64,000 bases of DNA from DASTSN01 sp035760665 (GCA_035760665.1 DASTSN010000108.1:1-64000); one strand, 5' to 3'; positions 10,104 to 20,785 are shown, counted from the stretch's first letter. Numbers and translations are program-made. Notes: a model not told the origin generated them from the letters alone.

Positions 10104-10208
10104 ATGAAGCAGTTAAATAAAATCAAAAAAATCCTGGTATCCTTATTTGTCTGTATCGCTATGGTAACCGGAATGGTGCAAGTGGTGGATTGGTTTGATA
10201 AACATTAA
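10104..10208 (+). CDS. 34-residue hydrophobic peptide
   Basis: Short reading frame starting MKQLNKIKKI and ending DWFDKH, with a positively charged start and one hydrophobic stretch (ILVSLFVCIAMVTGMV) long enough to span or insert in the membrane. It begins 9 bases after the predicted -7 element and ends 14 bases before the DUF2892 gene, so the two are cotranscribed. No family recognised. It may be a real membrane micropeptide or a translated leader; only conservation can decide. Confidence 0.5.
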   Translation: MKQLNKIKKILVSLFVCIAMVTGMVQVVDWFDKH

Positions 10209-10222
10209 ACAATTCCATAGAT

Positions 10223-10441
10223 ATGAAAAAGAATATCGGTTTAGCGGATCGTATTATCCGCATTGTAGTGGGTGTGTTGCTGGGGTATTTTTATTTTGGT
10301 AATGTCCTGGCTGGGACGGCCGGAATTGTTTCCCTTGCGGCCGGGGCCATACTTATCCTGACAAGCCTGGTAAGTTTTTGCCCATTATATGCAATTTTTG
10401 GTTTAAACACCTGTTCTGCAAAAAAAACAGGTACATCGTAG
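10223..10441 (+). CDS. DUF2892 family (YgaP-like) membrane protein
   Basis: 72 residues. The start MKKNIGLADRIIRIVVGVLLG matches the DUF2892 pattern (N-x-G-x-x-D-R-x-x-R), followed by two hydrophobic helices and C-P-L-Y near the C-terminus (SFCPLYAIFGLNTC), also typical. This domain is found alone or as the membrane part of YgaP-type rhodanese proteins. Function is not established. Second gene of a two-gene unit under a predicted FNR/CRP-type box, which suggests a link to low oxygen or redox stress. Confidence 0.85.
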   Translation: MKKNIGLADRIIRIVVGVLLGYFYFGNVLAGTAGIVSLAAGAILILTSLVSFCPLYAIFGLNTCSAKKTGTS

Positions 10442-10461
10442 TTGGTTGGTGATAGAAGCAC

Positions 10462-10496
10462 GAGGCGATTCCGAGAGGGGTCGCCTTATTTTTTTT
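10462..10496 (+). terminator. Terminator of the DUF2892 unit
   Basis: Stem AGGCGA (10463-10468)/TCGCCT (10481-10486), extended by one G-U pair, followed by TATTTTTTTT. It overlaps the last codons of the convergent hydrolase gene. Confidence 0.75.
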
Positions 10497-11310
10497 GTAA
10501 AAAATCAATGACGGCCCGGGAAAACGCTGCCGTTCCATTAGCTGTGTTGTGTACGCCGGGTACTTCCTGGTATTTTGCCCCGGGGATCAGCGTCATTAAC
10601 TCTTTGGCTGAACCATTGTCGGTATCCTGGTCGCCGCAAATAAGCAGTACTGGTTTTTTTATTCTGGCCAGTTCTGCTTTAGTGGTGGAGGGCTGCGCCT
10701 TTTGCAGGTAAGCCAGCGCCAGCTGGTCAAGCTGTTGCTGCTGCACATATTTCACCATGCTTTCCAGTTCTTTAACCGTATCGCCCATCAGGGCATGGTA
10801 AAACAGGATGCGGCGTGGCCATTCAGGATTTGTAAAATCGGCGCCCAAACCTCCCATGACTGCTTTCGTCACCCGCTTATCCAGTACCAGCAGCCGGGAC
10901 ACAATGATGGAGCCCCGGGAATACCCTACGACTTCATATTTTTTTAAATGCAAACGGCTGGCCAGTGCCATAATATCTTTTGCTTCCGCATCCTGCTCGT
11001 AGGCTTCGGGGTTGTGTGGTTTATCAGACTGGCCGTTGCCGCGCAGGTCGGGAATAATTACCTTATAACCTTTTTCCAAAAGATCGCTGTACAGCGCTGT
11101 TCGTTTCCACGACTGACCGTTCACAATAAAACCATGCACCAGTATTACCGGAGTGCCGTTCCCCTTTACTTCATAATAAATTTTTGTACCGTCGAAAGAG
11201 GAAAATACTGAGCCGCTGTCTTTTTGTGCAGTGACCTGCAGGCCGGCCAGGAGGAGCAGCAACGGCAGCAGGCCGGGGCTAAAAATTTTTTTCAGAAGCA
11301 AGGATCGCAT
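10486..11310 (-). CDS. Exported alpha/beta-fold hydrolase
   Basis: 274 residues from the chosen ATG (MRSLLLKK), which begins a clear signal peptide ending at VTAQ; a start at 11385 would prepend 25 residues and overlap the upstream gene. HGF at residue 59 supplies the oxyanion region, GYSRGS carries nucleophile Ser131, and Asp227 (CGDQD) and His254 (GVHN) complete the triad. Family members are esterases, lipases or dienelactone-type hydrolases; the substrate is unknown. It follows a conserved unknown gene by 16 bases, likely in one transcript. Confidence 0.85.
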   Translation of the reverse strand: MRSLLLKKIFSPGLLPLLLLLAGLQVTAQKDSGSVFSSFDGTKIYYEVKGNGTPVILVHGFIVNGQSWKRTALYSDLLEKGYKVIIPDLRGNGQSDKPHNPEAYEQDAEAKDIMALASRLHLKKYEVVGYSRGSIIVSRLLVLDKRVTKAVMGGLGADFTNPEWPRRILFYHALMGDTVKELESMVKYVQQQQLDQLALAYLQKAQPSTTKAELARIKKPVLLICGDQDTDNGSAKELMTLIPGAKYQEVPGVHNTANGTAAFSRAVIDFLQKK

Positions 11311-11326
11311 CGTGTTGATTTGAACG

Positions 11327-11869
11327 TTATTCACCGGCGCTTTTTTCGCCCACAAACCACTGTTCTTTATTTTTAAACAATACATTAAACGTGGTGAGTG
11401 AACCGTAGCAACGGGTGATGTATTGCTGCAGGTTAACTTTTTCTTCGTCGCTCAGTTTTTTGTTACTGTTGATATTTTGCTCCAGCACCCGCAACCTGTC
11501 CCGGAGCATGACTATTTTGTGAAAAAAATCTTCGATTGGTATTTCTTTTGGCTTCTGGGTTTTATCAGCCGGTTGCAAAATCATCAGGCCATGTTGCCAG
11601 CGGTCGCCCAGTGGTACGCTTTCCGGCACACCGCCCCATAGCCGCAAAATTTTCAGCAGCGATTTTTCGACGTCACTGTGTGTTTCAATTTCTTCCGATA
11701 CATTTTCCGGTATTATTTCTTCCAGGTTCGGATCTGCTTTATCTATTTCTTTTATGCCGTGGTGAAGAAAGGAAATAAGGTACGTGGCATAGCGGATGCC
11801 GACAATGACACCCGGTCCATGCTGTGTGTGTTGCAGCCTGGTACCAATGCCAAGCGTTAATTGCTCCAT
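11327..11869 (-). CDS. Conserved protein of unknown function
   Basis: 180 residues, no signal peptide. The first about 45 residues (GTRLQHTQHGPGVIVGI) look like a small beta-barrel of the kind seen in KOW, Tudor or CarD-like modules, which often bind nucleic acid or protein; this is inference from pattern only. The rest is acidic and helical, with a segment around residues 115-160 predicted to form coiled helices (LRDRLRVLEQNINSNKK). First gene of a pair with the alpha/beta hydrolase. I do not recognise a named family. Confidence 0.7.
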   Translation of the reverse strand: MEQLTLGIGTRLQHTQHGPGVIVGIRYATYLISFLHHGIKEIDKADPNLEEIIPENVSEEIETHSDVEKSLLKILRLWGGVPESVPLGDRWQHGLMILQPADKTQKPKEIPIEDFFHKIVMLRDRLRVLEQNINSNKKLSDEEKVNLQQYITRCYGSLTTFNVLFKNKEQWFVGEKSAGE

Positions 11870-12011
11870 AAACGAGTTTTATAAGCAAATGTATTGGCAT
11901 TTCTTTATTTACAGAGGTAATAAAAGGAACAGCAGTAGTAGAAAAACATCATTTGCCGGCTCTGCAGCTCTCTGTCCTAAAATCTGCTTTTACCATTCGC
12001 TTTCAACCAGA

Positions 12012-12779
12012 TTACTTCTCTTCCTTTTTGGCATCAGGCCGCAGTGCTTTTTCGGCTTTATACCGTTCAAAGGAGGCCTTAATGAAAGACTGAAAATCAT
12101 AATCAGACGTGTACAGCGTTATTTCATACGAAGGCCTGTATTGGGTCATAAAACTATCCAGTTCATCCCCGTCAAGCCCCGTCAGCCTGCGAACCAGCGC
12201 TTTTGAAAACCGGTGATCAATGAACTTATCCTGTTCCTGCTGCAGCAGCCGCTGCTGGAATTTCTGCATATTCCTGTTCTTGCGAAACTGGAATACCCGT
12301 ATCAGCTCGTCCACATCAATACCGGCACCTGTGGGGCCAATGCTGGTCAGCGAACTGACGGTAGGTTTGTGGAAGTTGAAGATTTTTTCATATTCAATGC
12401 GGTTGCGGATAGAGTCGAGTTTGTAATTGCGCTGCACCACTTTCACCTCTTTTAGTACAGGTATATTCACCTGCAAGGCAATATCGAACTGCGTGAAATC
12501 GGCGATTTTTTTTATTGGAAATTTAATAGTCGGCTTATTCAGGTACGAAAACCAGATAGAATCTGTCATTGATACTTCTATTGCATAATGGCCTTCGCTG
12601 TTGGTAACTGCACCTTTTCCCGCTGTTGTCAACACGCTGACGGCTTCCAGCGGATAGGTGCGGGAACTGTCGTAAACGGTGCCTTTCAAAACAAAGGACT
12701 GTGCAAGCGATGGCTGCACAAGCAGGATCAGCAATGCTGCAGCTGCGATGGAAAAAATATTTGCTTTTCTCTTTATCAA
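12012..12779 (-). CDS. Exported protein with carboxypeptidase-regulatory-like domain
   Basis: About 255 residues. I chose a TTG start that yields MIKRKANIFSIAAAALLILL...PSLAQ, a normal Sec signal peptide; no ATG exists in the region, and extending further upstream (TTG at 12818) adds a second hydrophobic stretch. Residues after the signal (VLKGTVYDSS, AVTNSEGHYAI) match the beta-sandwich carboxypeptidase D regulatory-like domain widespread in outer-membrane and periplasmic proteins of this phylum. The C-terminal 150 residues are charged and helical without recognisable motif. Function unknown. Confidence 0.75.
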   Translation of the reverse strand: MIKRKANIFSIAAAALLILLVQPSLAQSFVLKGTVYDSSRTYPLEAVSVLTTAGKGAVTNSEGHYAIEVSMTDSIWFSYLNKPTIKFPIKKIADFTQFDIALQVNIPVLKEVKVVQRNYKLDSIRNRIEYEKIFNFHKPTVSSLTSIGPTGAGIDVDELIRVFQFRKNRNMQKFQQRLLQQEQDKFIDHRFSKALVRRLTGLDGDELDSFMTQYRPSYEITLYTSDYDFQSFIKASFERYKAEKALRPDAKKEEK

Positions 12780-12901
12780 AATGAATGAAAGCAGGGCAAG
12801 TAACAAAAGAAATTGCAAAATGATTGATAAAAAGGCGGGCTATTTTTATAAATAAAATGCTGTACGTTGGCAGGATTTGCAGTAAAGCCATGTTGGCGGC
12901 A

Positions 12902-13816
12902 TTACGGATGCTGCAGGCCGGCCACAATCAGTTGTTCGATTACAACCGGGTAATGCTGATGTTCCAGTTCGTGAATGCGCCGCGCAAGAGATTCCGGGTT
13001 GTCATTTTTCATTACCGGGCACCGGGCCTGGAAAATAAGCTGGCCATGATCGTACAAATCGTCTACGTAATGAATACTGATGCCGCTTTCTTTATCCCCG
13101 GCTGCCAGTACAGCCTCGTGCACATGCTGGCCGTACATGCCTTTTCCACCATAAGCGGGCAGCAGGGCGGGATGAATATTTATAATACGTTGGTGAAAGG
13201 AGCGGATTAGTAAAGCCGGGACTTTCCACAGAAAACCGGCGAGCACAATAAACTGAATATGTTTTTCCTTTAACTCATCCACGTAAGCATTACCGCGGAA
13301 AAATTTTTCTTTTTCGATCAGTAAGGCAGGAATGTGCTCATTTTGGGCAATGGCCAGTACGCCGGCTGTTGGTTTGTTACAAATAATCAGCGCTACATTA
13401 ATAATCGAGGAATGCCGAAAATGATCAATGATTTTTTGTGCATTGGAACCCGCACCCGATGCAAAGATGGCAATGGAAACCGGCGGATGAAAAGACTGAT
13501 TCACGGGCACTTCGTGATTTTCAATTGCCGGTGCAGGAGTATGTACACCCATCCGTCCTGCCATTTTAACCAGGTAGCGGCTGAAAAAACCATACTGGCC
13601 AAATGGAACACTGACGGTCATCACAGCCACAGGCCAAAGTAATGTAACTAACATTAAATATATCATGATCCACAGCAACTGGTGCTCAATCTCCCACCAG
13701 CCGATAATTTTCCTGGCGGCAAGCCCTGTAAGACTTCCGCCAATTGCAAAAGTGCAAAGGATGAGCACCAGTTGTAACGGGGAAACCTTCCATTTTTGCA
13801 GCAGTTTGTTGAACAT
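12902..13816 (-). CDS. purN: Phosphoribosylglycinamide formyltransferase fused to an N-terminal membrane domain
   Basis: 304 residues from the ATG giving MFNKLLQKWK. Residues 1-90 hold two membrane segments and the motif PFGQYGFF, resembling a small Bacteroidota membrane domain (I recall DUF6787, unverified). After a linker (91-112), residues 113-304 are PurN: IAIFASGAGSN for phosphoribosyl binding, INIHPALLPAYGGKG with catalytic Asn213 and His215, and YVDDLYDHG with Asp256. It transfers the formyl group of 10-formyltetrahydrofolate to GAR in purine synthesis. A membrane-tethered PurN is unusual. The frame is continuous with no sign of a sequencing fusion. A start at 13873 is possible but adds 19 residues without a role. 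Confidence 0.88.
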   Translation of the reverse strand: MFNKLLQKWKVSPLQLVLILCTFAIGGSLTGLAARKIIGWWEIEHQLLWIMIYLMLVTLLWPVAVMTVSVPFGQYGFFSRYLVKMAGRMGVHTPAPAIENHEVPVNQSFHPPVSIAIFASGAGSNAQKIIDHFRHSSIINVALIICNKPTAGVLAIAQNEHIPALLIEKEKFFRGNAYVDELKEKHIQFIVLAGFLWKVPALLIRSFHQRIINIHPALLPAYGGKGMYGQHVHEAVLAAGDKESGISIHYVDDLYDHGQLIFQARCPVMKNDNPESLARRIHELEHQHYPVVIEQLIVAGLQHP

Positions 13817-14024
13817 GTGATTATTTTCAGGTAAATAAATCAGGCGAAACTGAAAACCTTTTTTGTGGAGCAAATATCGTGTAAAGAGAACCAGATTTTC
13901 ACATTTATCAAACCATGTTTAATAGCTGACGAATACGTGACACATATTATCAAACAATGGTAAGTGTTGCCGTAAAATTCGCTGAAAGGCAAGCTGGTAG
14001 CGAGTTAAAAAAATTTTAAACAGG

Positions 14025-14057
14025 TTGGTTATTTGTTGATTTCCTGACTTATTTTTG
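14025..14057 (+). promoter_or_regulatory. Promoter of the actABCDEF-cox operon
   Basis: TTGG (14025-14028), 21 bases, then TATTTTTG (14050-14057), an exact TAnnTTTG match. The actA start codon is 46 bases downstream. No FNR/CRP-type box occurs at the position used by the cbb3 promoters. Confidence 0.65.
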
Positions 14058-14103
14058 CACCCAATTCAGGATTTTTATCCACATTTTTATTTCAACTGCA
14101 TCT

Positions 14104-15375
14104 ATGACTCCTTGTAAACCACTCGTCAGGAAAATTGCATTGTTCGTTTTTGTATTTGCGGCAATTTCTTTTAACAGAGCTTCAGCACAGGATGGCAAGC
14201 AGCTTTTTAATGGTAAGTGCGCCAGTTGTCACCAGATATTTAAAGATGCCACCGGCCCGGCCCTCATGGGTCTGGAAGAGCGCCACACCTGGTCTGATCA
14301 CAACGAAATTTTAAAGTGGGCACATAATCCCACCGCTTATATGGCCAAAGACCCGTACACAGCTGGTCTGAAAGCAAAATACGGCTCTGTGATGCAGGCC
14401 TTCCCGGACCTGACGCTGAAAGAAGTTGATGCCATTGTTGGATATATTAACCAGGAGGTTGCGAATAAAAACAAAGCCCCCGAAGGACCGGTGGCCGGAA
14501 TGGAAGCCGAGCAGAAAGGAAATAAAAATGCGATCATATTCGGAGTTATTTCCCTGATCCTTGCCATCATAGCACTAATCCTGATGCAGGTGAACAGTAA
14601 CCTGAAAAAACTGTCCGACGATCAGGAAGGTATCCTGCGCCCCGAGCCGGTTCCCTTTTACCGTAATAAAATTTATATCGCTCTGGTAGCAATCATTCTC
14701 TTTGTTGTGGGAGGTTATTATCTCTCCAAAGGTGCTATTGGTCTTGGCCGTCAGAAAGGATATGAGCCGCGTCAGCCGATATTTTACTCGCATAAAGTAC
14801 ATGCGGGCATCAACCAGATCAACTGTTTGTATTGCCATGGCGGTGCCTGGGAAAGTAAACACGCTACAGTGCCATCCGTAAATATTTGTATGAACTGCCA
14901 CAAGGCCATTCAGGAATATGCCAAAGGCCCGCAGTTATATGATGCAGAAGGCAACGAAATCAACGGTACGCAGGAAATTCAGAAATTATATAAAGCTGCC
15001 GGATTTGATCCTTCTCACCCGAACGACTGGGATCCTTCCAAAGCCCAGCCTATTGAATGGATTAAAATTCACAATCTCCCTGACCATGTATTTTTCAGCC
15101 ATGCCCAGCACGTAAGAGCCGGTAAAGTACAGTGCCAGACCTGCCATGGCGAGATTACCGCTATGGACGAAGTAAAACAGGTTTCGGAACTGAGCATGGG
15201 ATGGTGTATTAACTGTCACCGTCAAACCAAAGTAGATTTTAATTATACCGACAGCACTGGTAATAAGTTTTACAGTCTTTACGAGAAGTTTCATGAAGAC
15301 ATCAAGTCCGGTAAAATGGACAGCGTTACCGTAAAAGATATCGGTGGCCTTGAATGTCAGAGATGTCACTATTAA
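14104..15375 (+). CDS. actA: Alternative complex III subunit ActA, multiheme cytochrome c with extra N-terminal heme domain
   Basis: 423 residues with a signal peptide (to about residue 28, RASAQ). Six CxxCH motifs are present: CASCH in an N-terminal monoheme cytochrome domain of about 110 residues, then a membrane segment near 137-160 and another near 190-208, then CLYCH, CMNCH, CQTCH, CINCH and CQRCH forming the pentaheme ActA core. The subunit passes electrons from quinol oxidation to the terminal oxidase on the periplasmic side. First gene of the operon; actB follows after 78 bases. The additional heme makes a hexaheme protein and could extend the electron wire. Confidence 0.93.
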   Translation: MTPCKPLVRKIALFVFVFAAISFNRASAQDGKQLFNGKCASCHQIFKDATGPALMGLEERHTWSDHNEILKWAHNPTAYMAKDPYTAGLKAKYGSVMQAFPDLTLKEVDAIVGYINQEVANKNKAPEGPVAGMEAEQKGNKNAIIFGVISLILAIIALILMQVNSNLKKLSDDQEGILRPEPVPFYRNKIYIALVAIILFVVGGYYLSKGAIGLGRQKGYEPRQPIFYSHKVHAGINQINCLYCHGGAWESKHATVPSVNICMNCHKAIQEYAKGPQLYDAEGNEINGTQEIQKLYKAAGFDPSHPNDWDPSKAQPIEWIKIHNLPDHVFFSHAQHVRAGKVQCQTCHGEITAMDEVKQVSELSMGWCINCHRQTKVDFNYTDSTGNKFYSLYEKFHEDIKSGKMDSVTVKDIGGLECQRCHY

Positions 15376-15453
15376 TACAGGTCCGGAATTGAACAGCGTT
15401 ATGGCGATTGTTCCCGACCTCATGGATTGTCAAATTTTCAAATTCAATAATAA

Positions 15454-18400
15454 ATGAGCGAAAAAAAGTACTGGCAGAGTTTTGGCGAATTGAAGGATCA
15501 GGAAAATTTTCAAAAGAAGCAGCAGGATGAATTTCGGGAAGAGTTGCCTTTTGAAGATATGGATGGAAAAGGCTGGTTAGATGCCAAATCACCCCGCAGG
15601 GATTTCTTGAAATACCTGGGTTTTAGTACGGCTGCTGCCACGCTTGCAGCCAGTTGCGAAATTCCGGTAAGAAAAGTGGTTCCTTATGCCAATAAGCCGG
15701 AAAATATGGTGCCCGGTGTGGCAAAATACTACGCAACTACCTATGTGCAGGATGGGGATGTAGTGCCGGTGGTGGCGAAAGTAAGAGATGGCCGCCCCAT
15801 AAAAATTGAGGGCAATTCTATCAGCTCCATCACCAGGGGCGGAACTTCTGCCCGTGCCCAGGCCTCTGTGCTCGATTTATATGATATGTACCGTATCAAA
15901 TTCCCCAGTCGCAAAGTAGCGGAGGGTAAATTTGAAGAGGTGCCCACCTTTGAGCAATTTGATAAAATGGTAGGTGATGCACTGGCCGGCCTGAACGGCA
16001 GCCCGGTGGTATTGCTCACGAGCACTGTTGTGTCGCCCACTACCAAGCAAATTATTACTGATTTCCTTGCCAAATACCCCGGCAGCCGGCATGTTCAGTA
16101 CGATGGTGTTTCCTACAGTGCCATGCTGCAGGCAAATGAAGCCACCTTTGGTAAAAAAGCTATTCCTTCTTATAATTTTTCCAACGCAAAAGTAATTGTC
16201 AGCTTAGGTGCTGATTTTCTCGCCACCTGGCTCAGCCCTGTGGAGTTTGCCCGGCAGTATGCTACCGGCAGAAAGATTGATGAGAAGAACCCGGAAATGA
16301 ACAAGCACTACCAGTTTGAGGGCAACCTGAGCACAACTGGTGCCAGTGCCGATGAGCGGTTCACGCATCGACCCTCTGAAACCGGAGCAGTGGCCCTGGC
16401 ATTGCTTGCCGCCCTGGGTGGTAATGTAGCGGCGCCCACACTGGCAGACGATAAGCTGAAAAAAGGCATTGCAAAAGTGGCTGCTGACCTGAAAGCCAAC
16501 AACGGCAAAGCGTTGGTTGTATCCGGGAGCAACGATGTCAATGTGCAAATCATCGTGAATGCAATTAATAATGCAATTGGCGCTTACGGCAGCACGATAG
16601 ACTGGTCTGCAACGGCCAACTACCGCCAGGGTGTTGATAAAGACTTTACAGACCTGCTGGCGCAAATGAGTGCTGGACAGGTTGGTGCTTTATTTGTGTA
16701 TGGTGCTAATCCTGTTTATGATTATTATGATGCCGATAAAGTAAAAGCGGCGCTTGCCAAAGTTAAACTGACTGTTTCGTTCTCCGAGAAAATGGATGAA
16801 ACCACCCAGTTGTGTTCATATATCATTCCAAACCATCATTACCTGGAAAGCTGGGGTGATGCGGAACCGAAAACCGGTTATCTGAGTTTCTTACAGCCTA
16901 CGATTTATCCCTTGTTTAAAACTCGTCCGTTCCAGACTTCATTGTTAAAATGGAGCGGTAATAACACGGATTACGAAGTTTACTTTAAAAATTACTGGAC
17001 AGGTAAGTTTGGTTCTGAAGAAGCTTTTGACAAAGCCCTGCAGGACGGTGTGCTGGAGCCGGCATCAGTTACAGCTTCGGCTGGATCCTTTAATGGCAGT
17101 GCCGTAGCCACAGCTGCTACCGCTATTTCTTCGGCTAAAAAAGGGGGTAAAAAAGAGCTGGTACTCTATCAAAAAGTATCCCTGGGCACTGGTCGTCAGG
17201 CAGGCAACCCCTGGTTGCAGGAGCTGCCCGATCCTATCTCGAAAGCCACCTGGGATAACTACGCACTGATATCAATGACCACTGCCAAAGAATTGGGTAT
17301 CGTGCTTGATAATGATTATGAATACTACCCGGATAAACCTGTAGTGAAAATCACAGCCGGCAACAAATCGGTTGAGTTGCCCATCCTGGTCATGCCGGGA
17401 ATGAATGCCGATACCATAGCGGTGGCAGTGGGGTATGGCCGCTCCGAAAAACTGGGTAAGGCTGCAGAGGGTGTTGGGCAAAACGTTTACCAGTTTGCTT
17501 CCTTCAACGGAACAACCGTTGATGGTTTTAACGGCGATGTAACCATTGAAAAAACCGGTAAAACCCAAAAGATTGCACAAACCCAAATTCATAATTCCTA
17601 CGAGCACCGTACAGAAGTTGTAAAAGAAACAACACTGGCTACGCTCAAAAAATATCCGCATCAATACGAAGAGTTCCGCGAAGAACTCGCCAAGGATTTT
17701 GCTCCCAAAACCGGCGATTACAGGGTGGAAGGAACCCTCTACCCAGATCACCTGCAGCCGGGAATTAAATGGGGCATGTCTGTAGATATGAACAGTTGCA
17801 TTGCCTGCAATGCCTGTATCATTTCCTGCCATGCAGAAAACAATGTACCGGTAGTTGGTAAGAGCGAAGTGCTGCGCTTCCATGATATGCACTGGCTCCG
17901 GCTCGACCGCTATTTTGTTAGCGATGATAAAGACCCGGATAACCTGCATGCAGTGGTGTTTCAACCCATGATGTGCCAGCACTGTGATAATGCTCCTTGT
18001 GAGAATGTGTGCCCGGTGGCTGCTACCAACCACAGCAGTGAAGGATTGAATCAAATGACCTACAACCGTTGTATCGGTACAAGGTATTGTGCCAATAACT
18101 GCCCGTATAAAGTTCGCCGCTTCAACTGGGCAGACTATACTGGCGCAGACAGCTTCCCGAACAACCAGGATCAAAAAGTCGTTGGCCAGCTCAGCGAAGT
18201 GGTTACGGTGCAAATGATGGACGATCTGACAAGGATGGTGCTGAACCCGGATGTTACAGTTCGTTCACGTGGTGTCATTGAAAAATGTTCTTTCTGTGTA
18301 CAACGCCTGCAGGAAGCTAAATTGAATGCAAAGAAAGAAGACAGGCCTTTGGCAGACGGTGAAGCCAAAACAGCTTGCATGACAGCCTGCCCGACAGATG

Positions 18401-18630
18401 CGATTGTGTTTGGTAACGTACACGACAAATCCAGCCGTGTAAGCAAACTGCGTGAGGACAATCCTAACCGCCTGTTTTATGTTATCGAGCAATTGCATAC
18501 GTTACCCAATGTCAGCTACCTGGCAAAAGTGCGCAATACAGATGAAGTGATAGCACCTGAAGAAACGATGGAGGAAGGCGGAGAATCGGGACGGCCGGCA
18601 GCAGAAAAAGCAGAACCGGTTACGCATTAA
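15454..18630 (+). CDS. actB: Alternative complex III subunit ActB, molybdopterin-oxidoreductase-like iron-sulfur protein
   Basis: 1058 residues. The SPRRDFLKYLGF segment (Arg48-Arg49) is a Tat-type signal followed by a lipobox (LAAS-Cys68), so the protein is probably exported folded and lipid anchored. Residues to about 730 resemble a molybdopterin enzyme catalytic chain that, as in all ActB proteins, is not expected to bind the cofactor. The C-terminal third has four Cys clusters (CIACNACIISC, CQHCDNAPCENVC, CIGTRYCANNC, CSFCV...CMTACP), coordinating one 3Fe-4S and three 4Fe-4S centres in characterised complexes. It connects quinol oxidation in ActC with the ActA hemes. Confidence 0.95.
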   Translation: MSEKKYWQSFGELKDQENFQKKQQDEFREELPFEDMDGKGWLDAKSPRRDFLKYLGFSTAAATLAASCEIPVRKVVPYANKPENMVPGVAKYYATTYVQDGDVVPVVAKVRDGRPIKIEGNSISSITRGGTSARAQASVLDLYDMYRIKFPSRKVAEGKFEEVPTFEQFDKMVGDALAGLNGSPVVLLTSTVVSPTTKQIITDFLAKYPGSRHVQYDGVSYSAMLQANEATFGKKAIPSYNFSNAKVIVSLGADFLATWLSPVEFARQYATGRKIDEKNPEMNKHYQFEGNLSTTGASADERFTHRPSETGAVALALLAALGGNVAAPTLADDKLKKGIAKVAADLKANNGKALVVSGSNDVNVQIIVNAINNAIGAYGSTIDWSATANYRQGVDKDFTDLLAQMSAGQVGALFVYGANPVYDYYDADKVKAALAKVKLTVSFSEKMDETTQLCSYIIPNHHYLESWGDAEPKTGYLSFLQPTIYPLFKTRPFQTSLLKWSGNNTDYEVYFKNYWTGKFGSEEAFDKALQDGVLEPASVTASAGSFNGSAVATAATAISSAKKGGKKELVLYQKVSLGTGRQAGNPWLQELPDPISKATWDNYALISMTTAKELGIVLDNDYEYYPDKPVVKITAGNKSVELPILVMPGMNADTIAVAVGYGRSEKLGKAAEGVGQNVYQFASFNGTTVDGFNGDVTIEKTGKTQKIAQTQIHNSYEHRTEVVKETTLATLKKYPHQYEEFREELAKDFAPKTGDYRVEGTLYPDHLQPGIKWGMSVDMNSCIACNACIISCHAENNVPVVGKSEVLRFHDMHWLRLDRYFVSDDKDPDNLHAVVFQPMMCQHCDNAPCENVCPVAATNHSSEGLNQMTYNRCIGTRYCANNCPYKVRRFNWADYTGADSFPNNQDQKVVGQLSEVVTVQMMDDLTRMVLNPDVTVRSRGVIEKCSFCVQRLQEAKLNAKKEDRPLADGEAKTACMTACPTDAIVFGNVHDKSSRVSKLREDNPNRLFYVIEQLHTLPNVSYLAKVRNTDEVIAPEETMEEGGESGRPAAEKAEPVTH

Positions 18631-18674
18631 ACTTTTTTCAAAACCAACGCTAAAGCTTAAAAGCTAGTATAAAT

Positions 18675-20123
<1,449 letters not shown>

Positions 20124-20172
20124 GCAATATGTGAACCGAGCTTGTTGAATTAAGAATTTTGAAATTTAATAT

Positions 20173-20766
20173 ATGCCTGTAAAAAAATTTGTCGTTGGGT
20201 CTTTTGATGATGAGGCGGTTTTGTTTCCCGCTGTAAAAAAAGTACGCAAAGCCGGCTACAAAATTCATGATGTGTACACACCTTTTCCGATCCACGGGTT
20301 GGACAAAGCAATGGGCCTGCGGGATACGAGCCTGCATACAGCCGGATTTATTTATGGTATCACGGGTACTTCCACGGCGTTGGGATTCATAACCTGGGCA
20401 CTGACAACCGACTGGCCAATCGTATTTGGTGGCAAGCCGTTCTTTTCATTACCGGCGTGGATTCCTATCACGTTCGAGTTAACAGTGTTGTTCTCGGCTG
20501 TAGGTATGGTTTTAACCTTCTGTTACCTTTGCCAGATCGCACCGTTTGTTCGCAAAGATCATTTCAGTCCCCGCTCAACAGATGATACGTTTGTTATGGC
20601 GCTGGAATGCACGGCCAAAACCAACGAAGCAGAAGCGGCAGAATTCCTGAAAAATGCAGGCGCTAAAGACGTAACCGTCATGAATAAAGAAACCAGGTGG
20701 TGGCTCGGCAGTTATGCAAAGGATACAAAATTGTTTGAAACAACACAAACCGAAACGATCAGTTAA
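20173..20766 (+). CDS. actD: Alternative complex III subunit ActD (DUF3341)
   Basis: 197 residues, with a soluble N-terminal part (VGSFDDEAVLFPAVKKVRKAGY), two membrane helices near residues 58-80 and 98-120 and a soluble C-terminal tail. No heme or Fe-S motif, as usual for ActD. Structural subunit of the complex. Sits between actC and actE. Confidence 0.93.
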   Translation: MPVKKFVVGSFDDEAVLFPAVKKVRKAGYKIHDVYTPFPIHGLDKAMGLRDTSLHTAGFIYGITGTSTALGFITWALTTDWPIVFGGKPFFSLPAWIPITFELTVLFSAVGMVLTFCYLCQIAPFVRKDHFSPRSTDDTFVMALECTAKTNEAEAAEFLKNAGAKDVTVMNKETRWWLGSYAKDTKLFETTQTETIS

Positions 20767-20785
20767 TCAACAATACCTGAGATAG

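Noticed and set aside
16204..16665. Second antisense frame in actB
   Set aside because: Same reason: shadow of a recognised gene with no independent start signals.
17272..18213. Long open frame antisense to actB (313 codons)
   Set aside because: It lies wholly inside actB, whose product is unmistakable; the protein has no family features, and open antisense frames follow from codon use.
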